Source: Leguminivora glycinivorella
Lineage: Eukaryota > Arthropoda > Insecta > Lepidoptera > Tortricidae
Length of the DNA: 64,000 nucleotides
Assembly: GCF_023078275.1 (NCBI RefSeq)
Contig: NC_062992.1
Location: 14,669,706-14,733,705, forward strand
Direction of reading: 5' to 3'
Shown here: positions 1-10,617 of the stretch, one piece after another
Position numbering within the stretch: position 1 is the first letter of the stretch
Layout: each line of letters starts with the position of its first letter
Program-made: the position numbers and the translations under genes
Notes under the pieces: generated by a model
Databases searched by the model: none
Seen by the model: only the letters and a program-made list of their open reading frames with translations
What the model was told of the DNA's origin: nothing

Positions 1-580
1 TTTGTAATAATTAACTATGTTGCTATTACTAATGATGTTAGTATTTTAATAATTATGTTCATATTTTTGATAATTTTAATTTAATTTAAATTTTATTTTA
101 ATATAATTATGTTAATTTTATTCATTTTAATTCTAATTTAATTTTAATGATATAGAGGTACATGTACATATGTATTAGCACATAAGTTAATTTTAAGATT
201 TGAATTGCCATACCCATCTTGGGTCCATGAGGTAAGGCCTCTATTTCGCATGTAAAAAACATATTGTAATTACCATGGTGCAATAAAGAAAGAATAAAGA
301 AATTTCAGACCACACTGAGAGAAAATACAACCAGTTTTCATATTCGTTCAACAAGTTTTTTGGTTTAAATAGCGCCTACGTGCTCTTTGGTTCAAACAAC
401 AAGCTACTTGTCATTTGAGTCGGCAATATATTTGAATCAACAAGTCGATTTTATAAAAACAACCTGACACATATTGTTTTAAACATACGTTTGGCTGATT
501 CAAACGGATAAACCGCAACAAGTCGAACTTGTTAAATTCACAATGCAAATTTCTCTCAGTGCACGCACCATCGTCTTGAC
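1..580. other. AT-rich gene-free stretch
   Basis: The first 200 bases are long A/T runs with no coding potential. A block around 235-305 ends in AATAAA-like repeats and resembles the 3' end of an old LINE, but I cannot assign it to a family. Nothing else is recognisable. Confidence 0.4.
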
Positions 581-582
581 AG

Positions 583-1199
583 TTGGGTAGGTAAAGTTTT
601 TTGAAGACAGGCTAATAATATATTTTTCTGATAGAATACGTTATAACAATCACGGAAATGTGGGTCTTATATTATTATTTCTTATAATTTATGTATTATC
701 TTTTTTAAGTGACCGAAATGACGTTTGTGATATTTAATAGCAGATGAGGTGACAATGCCTTTGCGCGTGCTGAATGTATGAAATTGGAAAAAAAAGCGAT
801 GTCAACTGTCAGCGTCACTTAGTTGTCATTGGTGTTTGTGTTTTTTTGGGACCCCCCAATTAGCGTAAGTTTTTAACAAAAATTAACTCGCTGTCAGTTT
901 TGTGACGACAATTAAGCATAAAATCTGTATAAAAATTCACTTTTTTCACATTCTGAATGTAGATTATTGCTTAAAGTTTATGTAATTAACACAAAAACAA
1001 TATTTTTATAGAAATTTCATGCTTAATTATCGTCACAAAACTGACAGTGAGTTAATTTTTGTTGAAAACTTACTCTAATTGGGGGGCCCCAATTTCTGAA
1101 AATGCCCCAATTCAGTCACCTCATCCTTGTATTAAATCTCCCTTCTGTTATTTCAGCCTATATATTATTTGCCTATCTTAAATAACTTTACCTACCCAA
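583..1199. repeat. TIR element containing a nested MITE
   Basis: The outer arms at 583-621 and 1161-1199 are imperfect inverted copies starting TTGGGTAGGTAAAGTT. The interior has no ORF, so this is a non-autonomous DNA-transposon-like element. A second inverted-repeat element (848-1090) lies within it and must have inserted later. Confidence 0.55.
848..1090. repeat. MITE-like element with about 85-bp inverted arms
   Basis: The arms at 848-933 and 1003-1090 are inverted copies with a few mismatches, and both start with a G-run/C-run block followed by AATTAG. The spacer is short and has no ORF. Length and structure fit a MITE or foldback element. The superfamily is not assigned because no clear target duplication is visible. 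Confidence 0.65.
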
Positions 1200-1282
1200 T
1201 AGAGGCGTGTTCCGATGTTTGTGAGAGCTCTGGTAGCTCAGATATATTTGATGGCTACACAATGCACTTACCCTTAAGCACT

Positions 1283-1891
1283 TGCGCAGACAGAGAGCGG
1301 TCTGCGTTCTGTCAGAGTTCCGCGTTCTGGTGACCGTTGACCGCTCGAGAGTTCCATCGCACACAGGCGGCGTTCAAAGTCTCGCGTTCTGGTTTCGTTT
1401 GTGTCTTTGTACATGCAACATGTCACTGGAAAGTTCGTTTTCCTATGAAGAATTATTGCTCAAAAATTACACTTATTAAATTCTCCTTACAGATGAACAG
1501 CGATTCGATATTTTTATTCGCATGTCGATGACTAGTTTAATTAATTCAGAAAAATAAAGGCTGGCTGTATTTTTAGGGCATTGTAATTATTTATTAAGGA
1601 TAAAATAAACATAACAGCATTTCGTCGTGTACTATCCGTAGATTCGACCTCAGAAATCCTTCCTTTTCCTAACAAATTCATTATTTTTTCTGTGTTTGCA
1701 ACCTCGGTCATCCCCGCGTTCCGGCGTTCTCTGTCTCGGCGGGAAAAGAACGCTAGAACGCGGCGTTCCGCTTTGACCGCCGCGGGCAGACTGCCCGCTG
1801 TGTGCGTTGCTGCTACATACTCGGTACATTCTAAAGAACGCGGAACTCTGAACGCGGAACGCAGAACTCCAGACCGCTCTCTGTCTGCGCA
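1283..1891. repeat. GC-rich TIR element
   Basis: A perfect 21-bp inverted repeat, TGCGCAGACAGAGAGCGGTCT, lies at 1283-1303 and in reverse complement at 1871-1891. The interior repeats GCGTTCT/AGAACGC-type words on both strands, which suggests further degenerate foldback structure. The short ORFs across it are by-products of this composition. It is probably a non-autonomous cut-and-paste element. Confidence 0.55.
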
Positions 1892-2019
1892 CGCTCGTTT
1901 GGGAGCGTGGGTGGGTCGGGCCCGAAATTGCGTAACTTGCTTTGGAGATATGAAATAGTATTACCTAATTGAAATGGCGCGGGAATGATTTCCCGTGTTG
2001 ATAAATTTACCTCTACACC

Positions 2020-3350
2020 CGCCGCGTCTGTCTGTGTGTGTTCGCGAACTCAAAAACTACTGAACGGATTTTCATGCGTTTTTCACCAATAAATGTAGTA
2101 GTTCTTGAGGAAGATTTAGCTGTATAATTTCTTGTGATTTTGTTTGAATTAGTTGAAATATCACAATATTTGCTAATCAAGTCGGACAATATTCCGCTGG
2201 CTGAGAGCTTTAATCAAAAACGCTGCTCGAACCGTTTGAGCTATATCAAAACAATGTATGGCGAAATTGTGTCTCTCTCATAGATCTGCAAAAACGTTTA
2301 TAATGGCATATGTCTATCTTCTACGGATAATTGATCATAACCATGTTTATGATAACCCCGTGCGTAGGCGGGCGGGCCGCTATATAGTTTAGAATTAAAT
2401 GCGTGTCTGACTACCATTTCCTATTTATCTGTCTCAGTTGCTCAAAGGTTAAGAGTAATTTTGCTACGAAAAAGTGAGTTCAAAAATAAAAATACGGAGT
2501 TGAATTCATTTTCTTGGAAAAGTACGGATGCTTAACACGCTACGGGAGCGAAAATGCTAAAATGGAAAGGAGTCCCCCTTTCAATTTGGGAATTTCAGTT
2601 AAATATACTACTATTATTAACCAGATTTGTCGAAAATAAAATGTCCATTAAGAACAACTCCGTTAAAATATATTGCAAAAAAATCTTTAAAATCGAGGTT
2701 CCGCTTTCGTCTGTTTCCTACTTCAAAACTTATTTCAACGGAACGAAATTTGAGAATCTGAATAACAATGAAATAATCTGTGTCAGACCGTTTAGATTTT
2801 TTGGCTAATTGTTACCAATCTTGAGCATCAAACCTTTTTTTGCACCATAATGAAAAAGGCAGTTTTTGGAAATTTTTGATTGGCTCTAGCGTCTTTAAAA
2901 ATAAAAATATCAAAAAAATCAAAACGGTCCGACAGAGATAAAAATAGTAGTAATCTGTGCTGAAAAAAACTTCAAAAACCAGGGAGGAAACAGTCGAGAG
3001 CGTTTGTATGGAGAATTGACCCCTCCTGTATGGTCTTAACAGGTAATTCGTATTAAAATATACGAGCAAATTCCACCCTTCAGCCTTCGCACTAGAAAAC
3101 GAAACATTTTAATGTAAAAGTATATTTTTGTGTACTTACGTTAAAAATGGTCCCACTCATCAAATGTGAAAAGGGTTTAAAGCAAACACATTAGGTTTTT
3201 TAACTTTTCAGCTTTAAGTACATTTTATATTGTTAAATTTTCCTTTTAAGTCAAGGTAAACATTGAAATGAAACAAAAGATTAAAACAAATGACCCTTTT
3301 GTTGTAAAAATAATGAGAAATAATCACGATAGAAACATTCAGAACAATAA
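2020..3350. other. Gene-free stretch with an old repeat block
   Basis: Bases around 2040-2085 carry a 'CAAAAACTACTGAACGGATT' type block that recurs near transposon ends in Lepidoptera. The remaining 1 kb contains short frames (for example 2554-2808) without recognisable domains and is not called as a gene. Confidence 0.3.
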
Positions 3351-3392
3351 TCCATACTAATATTATAAATGGGAAAGTGTGTATGTCTGTTT
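3351..3392 (+). mobile_element. Helitron-like 5' terminus fragment
   Basis: The sequence starts TCCATACTAATATTATAA and is preceded by A, as expected for a Helitron 5' end (TC, inserted between A and T). The same start is seen in other copies here, for example on the minus strand ending at 37073. After about 40 bases the similarity stops and LINE coding sequence begins. No matching CTAG end follows the LINE, so this is a broken terminal piece. Confidence 0.55.
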
Positions 3393-4040
3393 CACTCTGG
3401 TTCTGACTCCACTGTAAAAGTATATGATCTGGGTCTGTCTGACCATACAGCACAATTATGTAAAGTGCCTGTACAAAAGCGGGTCGTTCCTCCACTAAAA
3501 TGGTGGTATGAAACGAAGAGGGACTTCCATCGTGATAATCAGGCGAAATTTATGAACTGCCTGTCATCTTTAGGATTCAATGATGTACTCGTATTTAATG
3601 AAATGGATGCGACCCAAGCATTTCATAAATTTTACGATCTCTTTTTACTCTTTTTTAATCTATGTTTTCCTATAATTCGTGTTAAAATTACAAATAGATG
3701 TAACCAAAATTTAACTTCGGCATTGCGAAAATCATGCCGAAAAAAAAGGCAACTTTATTTATTAAGTAGACATTCAAAACATGGCAAGATTCGATACAAT
3801 AATTACACTCGTCTTTTAAAAAAATGTATTTTGAATCATCAGAGGGCACAAAATTTGAAATATATTAATAATAACAGCAATAAGTGCAAAGCAGTTTGGA
3901 ACATCATAAAAAAATATACTTCCGATTACAGTAGTAGATCAGTGGAAAAACTTATAATAGATAATAACCACATTGAAGATCCACAAACAATTGCTGAATG
4001 TTTCAACCAATATTTCATAGACTCTGTAACAACTGTATAA
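3393..4040 (+). pseudogene. LINE endonuclease C-terminus and linker, frameshifted
   Basis: The frame opens with a GLSDH motif, the final catalytic block (SDH) of exonuclease-endonuclease-phosphatase type LINE endonucleases, and then a lysine/arginine-rich linker leading to the reverse transcriptase. The catalytic N-terminal two-thirds of the endonuclease are absent, so it cannot cut a target. The frame stops at 4038-4040. The natural continuation is in another frame immediately after, so this is one original ORF broken by a length change near 4025-4056, where TGTAACAAC occurs twice, 16 bp apart. The ATG at 3369 lies in the Helitron piece and is fortuitous. Confidence 0.75.
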
Positions 4041-4125
4041 TGTAACAACAACCAGTTGCAATGACATTAATATTCCTAATTGCGATTCAACAATATATCT
4101 AAACCCGTTAAATCCAAACGATGTT

Positions 4126-5691
4126 TTGAAAGTCATTAAAGACCTTAAAAACTCAAAAGCTGTAGGTTATGATGGCATACGGACAGACATTATTAAACAA
4201 AGTATGTATCTTATTGCAGAACCGCTTACTCATGTACTGAATTTATCATTAATGCAAGGTAGTTTTCCTGAAATCCTTAAGAAATCTGTGGTAAAACCCC
4301 TCTATAAAAAGGGCGACAGAAGCGAAAGGAGTAACTATAGACCAGTGACGCTCATTCCTATTTTCTCTAAAATATATGAAAAGGTTATGTATAATAAAAT
4401 AATAAAATTTTTAGAAAGTAAGAATGTGCTAGACGACCAACAACATGGTTTTCGAAAAGCTAGATGTACCTCTTTGGCAACATTTAAGTTGATAAAAAGC
4501 GTATTAAAAGCTATAGATGATCAGGTACCAGTTACAGTCCTATTTATGGATATGAGTAAGGCGTTTGATTTTGTGAGTCACGAGCGGCTTTTATCCAAAG
4601 TATATAGATATGGTATTCGTGGCCCAGCGCTTGACTGGATTCGAGACTACCTTACTAATCGATGCCAATGTGTAGAGACACTGAAATATTGTCCTAAGTC
4701 AAAAACTGTAGTATCATATAAATCATCGTATGTTAATAATAACTATGGCGTACCACAGGGAAGCATATTGGGACCTTTACTCTTCTTGCTATATATTAAT
4801 GATTTGCCAAAATATTTGTCTCAGGAATGCATCTTATTCGCAGATGACACTTCTATCATAATCAAATCTAAAGACATATCAACATATAATGATGACATAA
4901 ATAGGACATTAGATGAAACAATTAAATGGTTAAATATGAATAATTTAAAGGCAAACTTAAGTAAGACAAATTATATGCAATTCCATACTGACCGTGGCAT
5001 CTCACAAAATCTTAATATAGTCTCTGAAGATGTCTCTAATCCTAATTCCTCTAATCCTATTGAAGAAGTCCATCATACAAGGTTTTTAGGGATAATAATT
5101 GACTGCCACTGTAACTGGCTAAAGCAGGTGGATAATGTCTGCTCTAGGATAAGTAGTTTTATATTTGCAATAGGTAGGATAGCAAGAACGGTCTCTATAC
5201 AAGCAGCAATAGTTGCATACCATGGGTACGTAGACTCAACTCTCCGCTATGGTGTAGTATTATGGGGTAATAGTACGAACAGAGACCAGTTATTCCTCAT
5301 ACAAAAACGCTGTATTAGATCAATTTTCGGAATGCATCAATTGGACTCATGTCGCCCAATTTTTATTGATAATAACATTCTTACCTTCCCATGTATTTAC
5401 ATTTTGGAGGCTGCATTATTCGTGTATAAGTATAAGAGCCAGTTCATGGAAGTACAGCAGCTGCGACCCCGTCAAGTCCGGGAGCAATACAAGCACAAAT
5501 TATATAAACCCGCGGTCAAGCTAGCACTCTCCTCCAAAAATGCATACTGTATGTGTATTACCATTTATAATAAGTTACCGGACATGTTTAAAGACTGTAA
5601 TAATTTTAGTAAATTTAAGAAATTAGTCAAGCAATGGCTCATACAAAAATGTTATTACTGTATAAATGATTTTTTGAATGATATTTTCTAG
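4126..5691 (+). CDS. CR1/Daphne-like LINE reverse transcriptase (partial ORF2)
   Basis: The 521-residue frame encodes a near-complete LINE reverse transcriptase. Visible blocks in order are the GYDGI entry motif (about residue 14), NYRPVTLIP (about 69), the catalytic block MDMSKAFD, GVPQGSILGPLLF, and FADD at residues 238-241 (4837-4848) with both metal-binding aspartates. A typical CR1-group C-terminal region follows, with RYGVVLWGNS, an IQKR block and a cysteine-rich tail. The frame is actually open from 4030, just after an in-frame stop at 4027-4029; the ATG at 4126 is only the first internal Met. The enzyme domain has no internal stops, but it is cut off from its endonuclease by the upstream frameshift and truncation. 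Confidence 0.85.
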   Translation: MKVIKDLKNSKAVGYDGIRTDIIKQSMYLIAEPLTHVLNLSLMQGSFPEILKKSVVKPLYKKGDRSERSNYRPVTLIPIFSKIYEKVMYNKIIKFLESKNVLDDQQHGFRKARCTSLATFKLIKSVLKAIDDQVPVTVLFMDMSKAFDFVSHERLLSKVYRYGIRGPALDWIRDYLTNRCQCVETLKYCPKSKTVVSYKSSYVNNNYGVPQGSILGPLLFLLYINDLPKYLSQECILFADDTSIIIKSKDISTYNDDINRTLDETIKWLNMNNLKANLSKTNYMQFHTDRGISQNLNIVSEDVSNPNSSNPIEEVHHTRFLGIIIDCHCNWLKQVDNVCSRISSFIFAIGRIARTVSIQAAIVAYHGYVDSTLRYGVVLWGNSTNRDQLFLIQKRCIRSIFGMHQLDSCRPIFIDNNILTFPCIYILEAALFVYKYKSQFMEVQQLRPRQVREQYKHKLYKPAVKLALSSKNAYCMCITIYNKLPDMFKDCNNFSKFKKLVKQWLIQKCYYCINDFLNDIF

Positions 5692-5925
5692 GGTTGAATA
5701 ATTTTATGATGACATTGTAATTAGATTCTATTTATTAAGGTTAGTTTTAGTTTTCTTGTTATATGAATTGGTATTATAATTGTAGTGTGAATTGTGTGTA
5801 TCGTCCTAAAATGTATGTACGCCTGTAAAGGTACAGTTTGGTGAGACTACTTGAGTAGCAAATAGAACCTAATTGTAACCCATTCTCCACATGCATAAAT
5901 AAATCATTTCATTTCATTTCATTTC

Positions 5926-6580
5926 AATGCTGTTATTTTTCTTTTCAAACTGTGTTTAATATTTCATATTAAAATATATAACGTACCATTCAGGTTTGAA
6001 AGCACTGTACACATCAACTCCATATCATATTTCTAAACTCCGTATAAAATATATCAACTCCGTCGCAACATTCTCAACTCCGTCTTGGTAAAAAAAAAAC
6101 AATGGCTTACAAAATGTTAACTAATAGATATAATATGAGGGACAAAAATATATAAATGATGTAAATAGCTCAATGATTCGTATTTTATACATAATATAGC
6201 AGTAAATATACTGTACAAAATCAAGACGGAGTTGAGGCTGAGAACGCCTAATTCTGAGAATGACCCTCTAAAACTGAAACTCTGAACTCACAGAGCCACT
6301 AGTTTCTATGTAGCTTCGAATCATTCCGCAAGACGTGCGGCAGCAATGTGGTCGTTAAGCTGTGCAAATTGCCGGCCCGGCCAGGAATCGACCACGTGCG
6401 TGCCAGGAATACAAATGGATGGAGATCGATCAATTCTCGTCGTCACTAGTGTACAAAACTACATTTTGAATGTGCAAAATTTGTATAATCTGTGGCACGT
6501 AGTGCTGTCACCATGACGAGGCAAGCGGAGCGTTATGAATCAACCAATCAAAATATTGGTTCATGATAAACTTAATAACC
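5926..6580. other. Gene-free stretch
   Basis: Moderately AT-rich sequence without an ORF. The words 'ACGGAGTTGA' and 'AACTCCGT' recur several times between 6010 and 6235, hinting at an old degenerate repeat, but I cannot define an element. Confidence 0.3.
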
Positions 6581-6812
6581 ACAAGATTAAAATTTTGAAA
6601 AAACCCCCGACCGCGACATAGTGGACCGATTTTCATGAAACATGGCTAAGAACACTCCCGACTAACTCAGCTTTCAGACGACAAAAACTAAATCCAAATC
6701 GGTTCATCCGGTCGGGAGCTACGATGCTACAGACACACACACAGACAGACAATCAGACAGAGACACGTCAAACTAATAATACCCCGTCGTTTTTTGCGTC
6801 GGGGGTTAAAAA
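6581..6812. repeat. Interspersed repeat, copy 1 (CCCCCGAC ... GTCGGGGG ends)
   Basis: The element begins in an AAAAAACCCCCGAC block and ends in GTCGGGGGTTAAAA, giving short inverted ends. It contains the conserved TAGTGGACCGATTTTCATGA line and a CA/GACA-rich microsatellite at about 6730-6765. A second direct copy lies at 14898-15133. It is a non-coding transposon-derived family common in lepidopteran DNA (memory-based). Confidence 0.6.
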
Positions 6813-7020
6813 CTAAAATTGCAAAAGGTATGACTAACACTGCAATCGACACAATCGTATTATTAGTTGGTAAGTTTGGCCACTTCAGATGTGGTGCGAA
6901 ATGTTTTTCCTTCGCATTTTCACGAACACTCACGAGCGAGCATATCATGCAATACAAAAAGTACTAGAATAAGAATAAGAATAAGAGAATAAGATCATGC
7001 ACTATAAGTATTTTGTACAT

Positions 7021-7352
7021 CATCATCCTCATTGCGTTATCCCGGCATTTGCCATGGCTCATGGGAGCCTGGGGTCCGCTTTGACAAATAATCTCAAGAT
7101 TTGGCGTAGGCACTAGTTTTTACGAAAGCGACTGCCATCTGACCTTCCAACCCGAAGGGTAAACTTAGACCTTATTGGAATTAGTCCGGTTTCCTCACGA
7201 TGTTTTCCTTCACCGAAAAGCGACTGACAAATACCAAATGACATTTCGCACATAAATTCCGAAATACTCATTTGTGCGAGCCGGGGTTCGAATCCGCGAC
7301 CTCCGGAACGAAAGTCGCACGTACTTACCGCTAGGCTACCAGTATAAGCTAC
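7021..7352 (-). mobile_element. tRNA-derived SINE (family A) with 15-bp target duplication
   Basis: The copy is in minus orientation: the tRNA-like head is at about 7290-7345, with box A (TAGCCTAGCGGTAAG) and box B (GGATTCGAACCC) readable on the minus strand. The body runs leftward to a CATCATCCTCATTGCG tail at 7021. AAGTATTTTGTACAT occurs at 7006-7020 and 7353-7367, a clean 15-bp target site duplication that fixes both ends. SINEs of this sort are copied by LINE machinery. Confidence 0.9.
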
Positions 7353-7367
7353 AAGTATTTTGTACAT

Positions 7368-7930
7368 ATTTAACATTAACTAAACCCTGACCAAGATAAA
7401 AAGGTAGATATTGACATTTAACTTGAAACTTCAATGAAATACTTTAATAATAATTGCAACGGCTAAACTTTCAAAATCGCTTCCAACTTAATTTGGTCCG
7501 ACTCTACTTCCCACCTATTTGAGTTCAGTATTTTATTCGGTTTTTTTTTTTCATGTAACCGATTTTTGACGACCGGTCATTAAAATTTACAGGTCTTTAA
7601 AAAGGGTCCTTATCGCTTGTTAACAAGACGCTTAATTCTATACAGTATGTAAACTAACGAAAACCATTTACTGTAACCCGTAAATGTCCAGGTGATACTG
7701 AGAAACTTTTACTATGGGATCAACCCCGAAATCACGAAAATATCTTCTGACAGTTTCATAGGTAGTTTTATTTTATAGTAAGTATTTCCTATGGGAGAGT
7801 AAATTTTTATTTCGCGTTTTGGGTGTTGGTCCCATAGTAAAAGTTGCTCTGTGTAACTTAAATATTAACAGGCTTCAGTAAATGGTTTTCGTTGGTTTAC
7901 ATACTGTATAACTTTAATTCGTAATCAACC
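7368..7930. other. Gene-free stretch
   Basis: No long ORF and no recognised repeat. A 'TACAGTATGTAAAC' word at about 7642 recurs inverted at about 7898 ('GTTTACATACTGTA'), with AACGAAAACCATTTACTG next to it, so about 7625-7915 may be another old inverted-repeat element. Confidence 0.35.
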
Positions 7931-8223
7931 TTAAGGTACAGCGGGGCAAATTGTAATATGCCTACTTGAAAAATAAATATTTCATTTTCATTTTCATTTG
8001 TTTTCAAATCTCGACTCGGGGTAAATTGTAACTAATCCATTTTCCATTATTACACTTCATGTTGAGTTCTACATGTATCCACTGAACACGCCTACCTAAC
8101 CTAACCTACCTAACCTATATAACCGGTGGACAATCTATTTACTAATGCAAACATTGTAACACATGGAAAAAATGGACCAGTTACATTTGTCCCCCAGTCG
8201 AGATTTGCCCCGCTGTACCTTAT
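7931..8223. repeat. MITE-like element with AAGGTACAGCGGGGCAAAT ends
   Basis: The ends are inverted: AAGGTACAGCGGGGCAAAT near 7932 and ATTTGCCCCGCTGTACCTT ending near 8221. A LINE-type tail with an ATTTTC microsatellite (about 7956-8000) interrupts the left half, so something has nested in it. Related copies are at 38094-38884 (interrupted) and at the right window edge (63938 onward). Confidence 0.7.
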
Positions 8224-8787
8224 ATGCAATTAATTAATTATTAGACATCGTTCAGATCTATTAAGCCCCACAGCCACCTTTTACGTCACAAATATAGCAA
8301 AATGTCATTTTGTTATTCAAAATCGATGTTCGAATTCGCCCCTAATCAACCCCCACTAACGAGATTGTGTACGGCATACTTACTAATGAGCCATGCATCC
8401 ATTTGCAAAACATAGTTACCATGTTACAGTTCATTCAAATAAACGTTCTCAAAATACCTATATGACTACATCGCTTTTTATTTGTAGCCACTGTAGAACT
8501 GTGTCATAAGTAGTGAAGTTATAAATCAGATTGTAAGAAATCTGTTACTGCTTGTCATTTTGACATGGTTATAGAGTGGCCTAGGGTTCCAATTGGTTGA
8601 CTGTATAAAGGATGAGTATGAGGATATTTTCTAAGACAATGTGCAGAAGTATGGCCATAAAAATTATCACCTGCTTCAAACGCTGAAAAAAGAAATCGCG
8701 ACATACGAAATATTAATGCGTTTGTATACGGGATAGTTCATCATGCTCCTTTTAGAGTTCAGAAGACAAATAAAGAATATTTAGTCA

Positions 8788-8890
8788 CCAAGGACCATAT
8801 AATACCGGGACAGACAAAACGTACCCCTGAAATGTATGGGTTTCAAAACTAGATGGCGCTGTTTCGCAGCCTGGAAGTGTCCAAAATCAT
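8788..8890. repeat. Interspersed repeat sharing sequence with 52060-52178
   Basis: The block AAGGAC-ATA-AATACCGGGACAG, followed by ACTAGATGGCGCTGTTTCGC, occurs here and again at 52060-52178 in the same orientation. It is non-coding and of unknown class. Confidence 0.5.
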
Positions 8891-9021
8891 ATTTGCCCCA
8901 ATTTTATGCCCAGCCGTGGACGTCTTTAGGTTGAAATGATAGGGTAGACAGAGTACATGAAACAAGATTCAGGGCCACTTAAATCACACAAAGGACTTGA
9001 AAGAAAATAGAACTGTTAGTC

Positions 9022-9152
9022 CGTTTTCACATTATCCGATCCGATATCGGATGTCGGAAGGATTTCAATGGAAAAATCTAAGATGGCGCCTGTTAAGTAT
9101 GGGATATCGGTCCGATATCCGATATCGGATCGGATAATGTGAAAACGCTTAT
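9022..9152. repeat. Palindromic MITE (GATATCGG family), copy 1
   Basis: The inverted ends read GTTTTCACATTATCCGATCC at 9024-9043 and the reverse complement near 9131-9150, each followed by nested GATATCGGAT palindromes. The middle contains AAGATGGCGCCTGTTAA. Copies 2 and 3 are at 9886-10002 and 11505-11835. Too short to encode anything. Confidence 0.7.
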
Positions 9153-9882
9153 ATAGCTGTGACCACGGTGTTTTCAGTCAAAGGAAATAGTAAATCCGAT
9201 GTACTTAGCATATGTTTGGCGCTGCATTCAAAAATCTTGACTGATAACTCTATACCGTACTTTTCAATATACTCCATGGCTGTGACGATTACTTACTTAG
9301 GGCCAGTTGTATCAACCACATTTGACAGACACAAATCATCGTCACGCAGCAGACGTCTATGGAACTTCCCATACAATAAAATTTAACGAACGCTTTAACG
9401 ATGACAGATGGTTTGATGCAACCGGCCCTTAATGGAACCAAAATTAAATTTTCCGTAATATCTGTGATTTTAGAAATAATCATAATACGTTAAAATGTCG
9501 TGGTTAGGCTCGGGACTTTTAGTTTTATTAATTGCCAAATTGAATTTCTGTTCGGTGAATTAAAAGCAGATTTTTCAGCTAAAAATGATAGTTTGCATTA
9601 AATAATATAATCCATGTTTTTATTTCAAAATTCAGACTCTTTGTGACTCAGTCAGCCATTAATAAATACAGGAAAAAAAATGAAAGCTTCATTCCGTATC
9701 AGTTGAAAAAGTACTTTAAAAATGCATTTGTATTAATACGAAAAACAAAGCATTTCAATTTAATAGGAAAAACAGATTATATTTATCGAAAAAGCTTTAA
9801 AATGCGGCTTGAAATTTAATATACTACTTGCATACATCATCACTACTAATGCACAAAATATGGTCTTAAGCGCCTTAGTCTG
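9153..9882. other. Gene-free stretch
   Basis: Unremarkable AT-rich sequence with only short frames (for example 9159-9386) lacking any recognisable domain. An inverted pair near 9300-9325 and 9395-9430 (GGGCCAGTTG / CAACCGGCCC with ACAGACA / TGACAGATGG) suggests another small foldback element there. Confidence 0.3.
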
Positions 9883-9885
9883 TTT

Positions 9886-10002
9886 TCACATTATCCTATC
9901 CGATATCGGAAGTAGAAAGGATTTCAAAGTAAAAAATCAAAGATGGCGGCGTAAATAATAATCGGTCCGACATCCGATCGCGGATCGGATAATGTCAGCA
10001 CT
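9886..10002. repeat. Palindromic MITE (GATATCGG family), copy 2
   Basis: This repeats the family layout: a TTTTCACATTATCC-type left end, GATATCGG, AAGATGGCG in the middle, then CGGATCGGATAATGT. It is more diverged than copy 1, implying an older insertion. Confidence 0.6.
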
Positions 10003-10110
10003 TCCACTTCCGCATTTTTCCGATACCTGGTCCGACATTTCGGGTTCCGTAATAATTGTATAGAATCGCTTGCAGGCGTCGTCTCTACTTTAAAATTAGT
10101 CGATTTCTAA

Positions 10111-10137
10111 ATTATTATTATTATTATTATTATTATT
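10111..10137. repeat. ATT trinucleotide microsatellite
   Basis: Nine successive ATT/TTA units, a simple repeat just upstream of the SINE at 10223. Confidence 0.85.
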
Positions 10138-10222
10138 TATATAATTCAGGCAGGCAGTTGAAAAAACAACTGATATGGCCTGTATCCTGGTATCTTTCAA
10201 CATCAACACAGTCAACATTCCT

Positions 10223-10549
10223 CATCATCCTCCTTGCGTTATCCCGGCATTCGCCGCGGCTCATGGGAGCCTGGGGTCCGCTTTGACAACTAATCCCAAG
10301 ATTTGGCATAGGCACTAGTTTTACGAAATTGACTGCCATCTGACCTTCCTACCCGAAAGGTAGCTAGGCCTTATTGGAATTAGTCCGGTTTCCTTACGAT
10401 GTTTTCCTTCACCGAAAAGAGACTGGCAAGTATCAAATGACATTTCGCAAATAAGTTCCGGAAAACTCACTGGTACGAGCCGGGGTTAGAACCCGCGACC
10501 TCCGGATTGAAAGTCGCACGCTCTTACCGCTAGGCCACCAGCGCTTTTC
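10223..10549 (-). mobile_element. SINE family A, second copy
   Basis: Minus-oriented copy of the same family as 7021-7352. The tRNA-like head is near 10490-10545 (minus-strand GGTGGCCTAGCGGTAAGAGC and GGTTCTAACCC), and the CATCATCCTCCTTGCG tail is at the left. CAACATTCCT is duplicated at about 10213-10222 and 10550-10559, a 10-bp target duplication. Confidence 0.85.
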
Positions 10550-10617
10550 CAACATTCCTATTTTACATAATATACATACGTATCTGTATGTCATGATGTT
10601 TGTTCAGCGATACTATA

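Larger units (their letters stand above)
3393..5925 (+). mobile_element. 5'-truncated CR1/Daphne-like LINE
   Basis: This is a non-LTR retrotransposon copy that keeps the last part of the apurinic endonuclease domain, the linker, the whole reverse transcriptase and a short 3' UTR. It ends in a tandem ATTTC tail at about 5900-5925. A microsatellite tail instead of poly-A, plus the GVPQGSILGPLLF and FADD motifs, fit the CR1/L2/Daphne group. The missing 5' part is typical of aborted target-primed reverse transcription. One frameshift separates the endonuclease-linker frame from the RT frame, so the copy is not autonomous. Confidence 0.8.
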
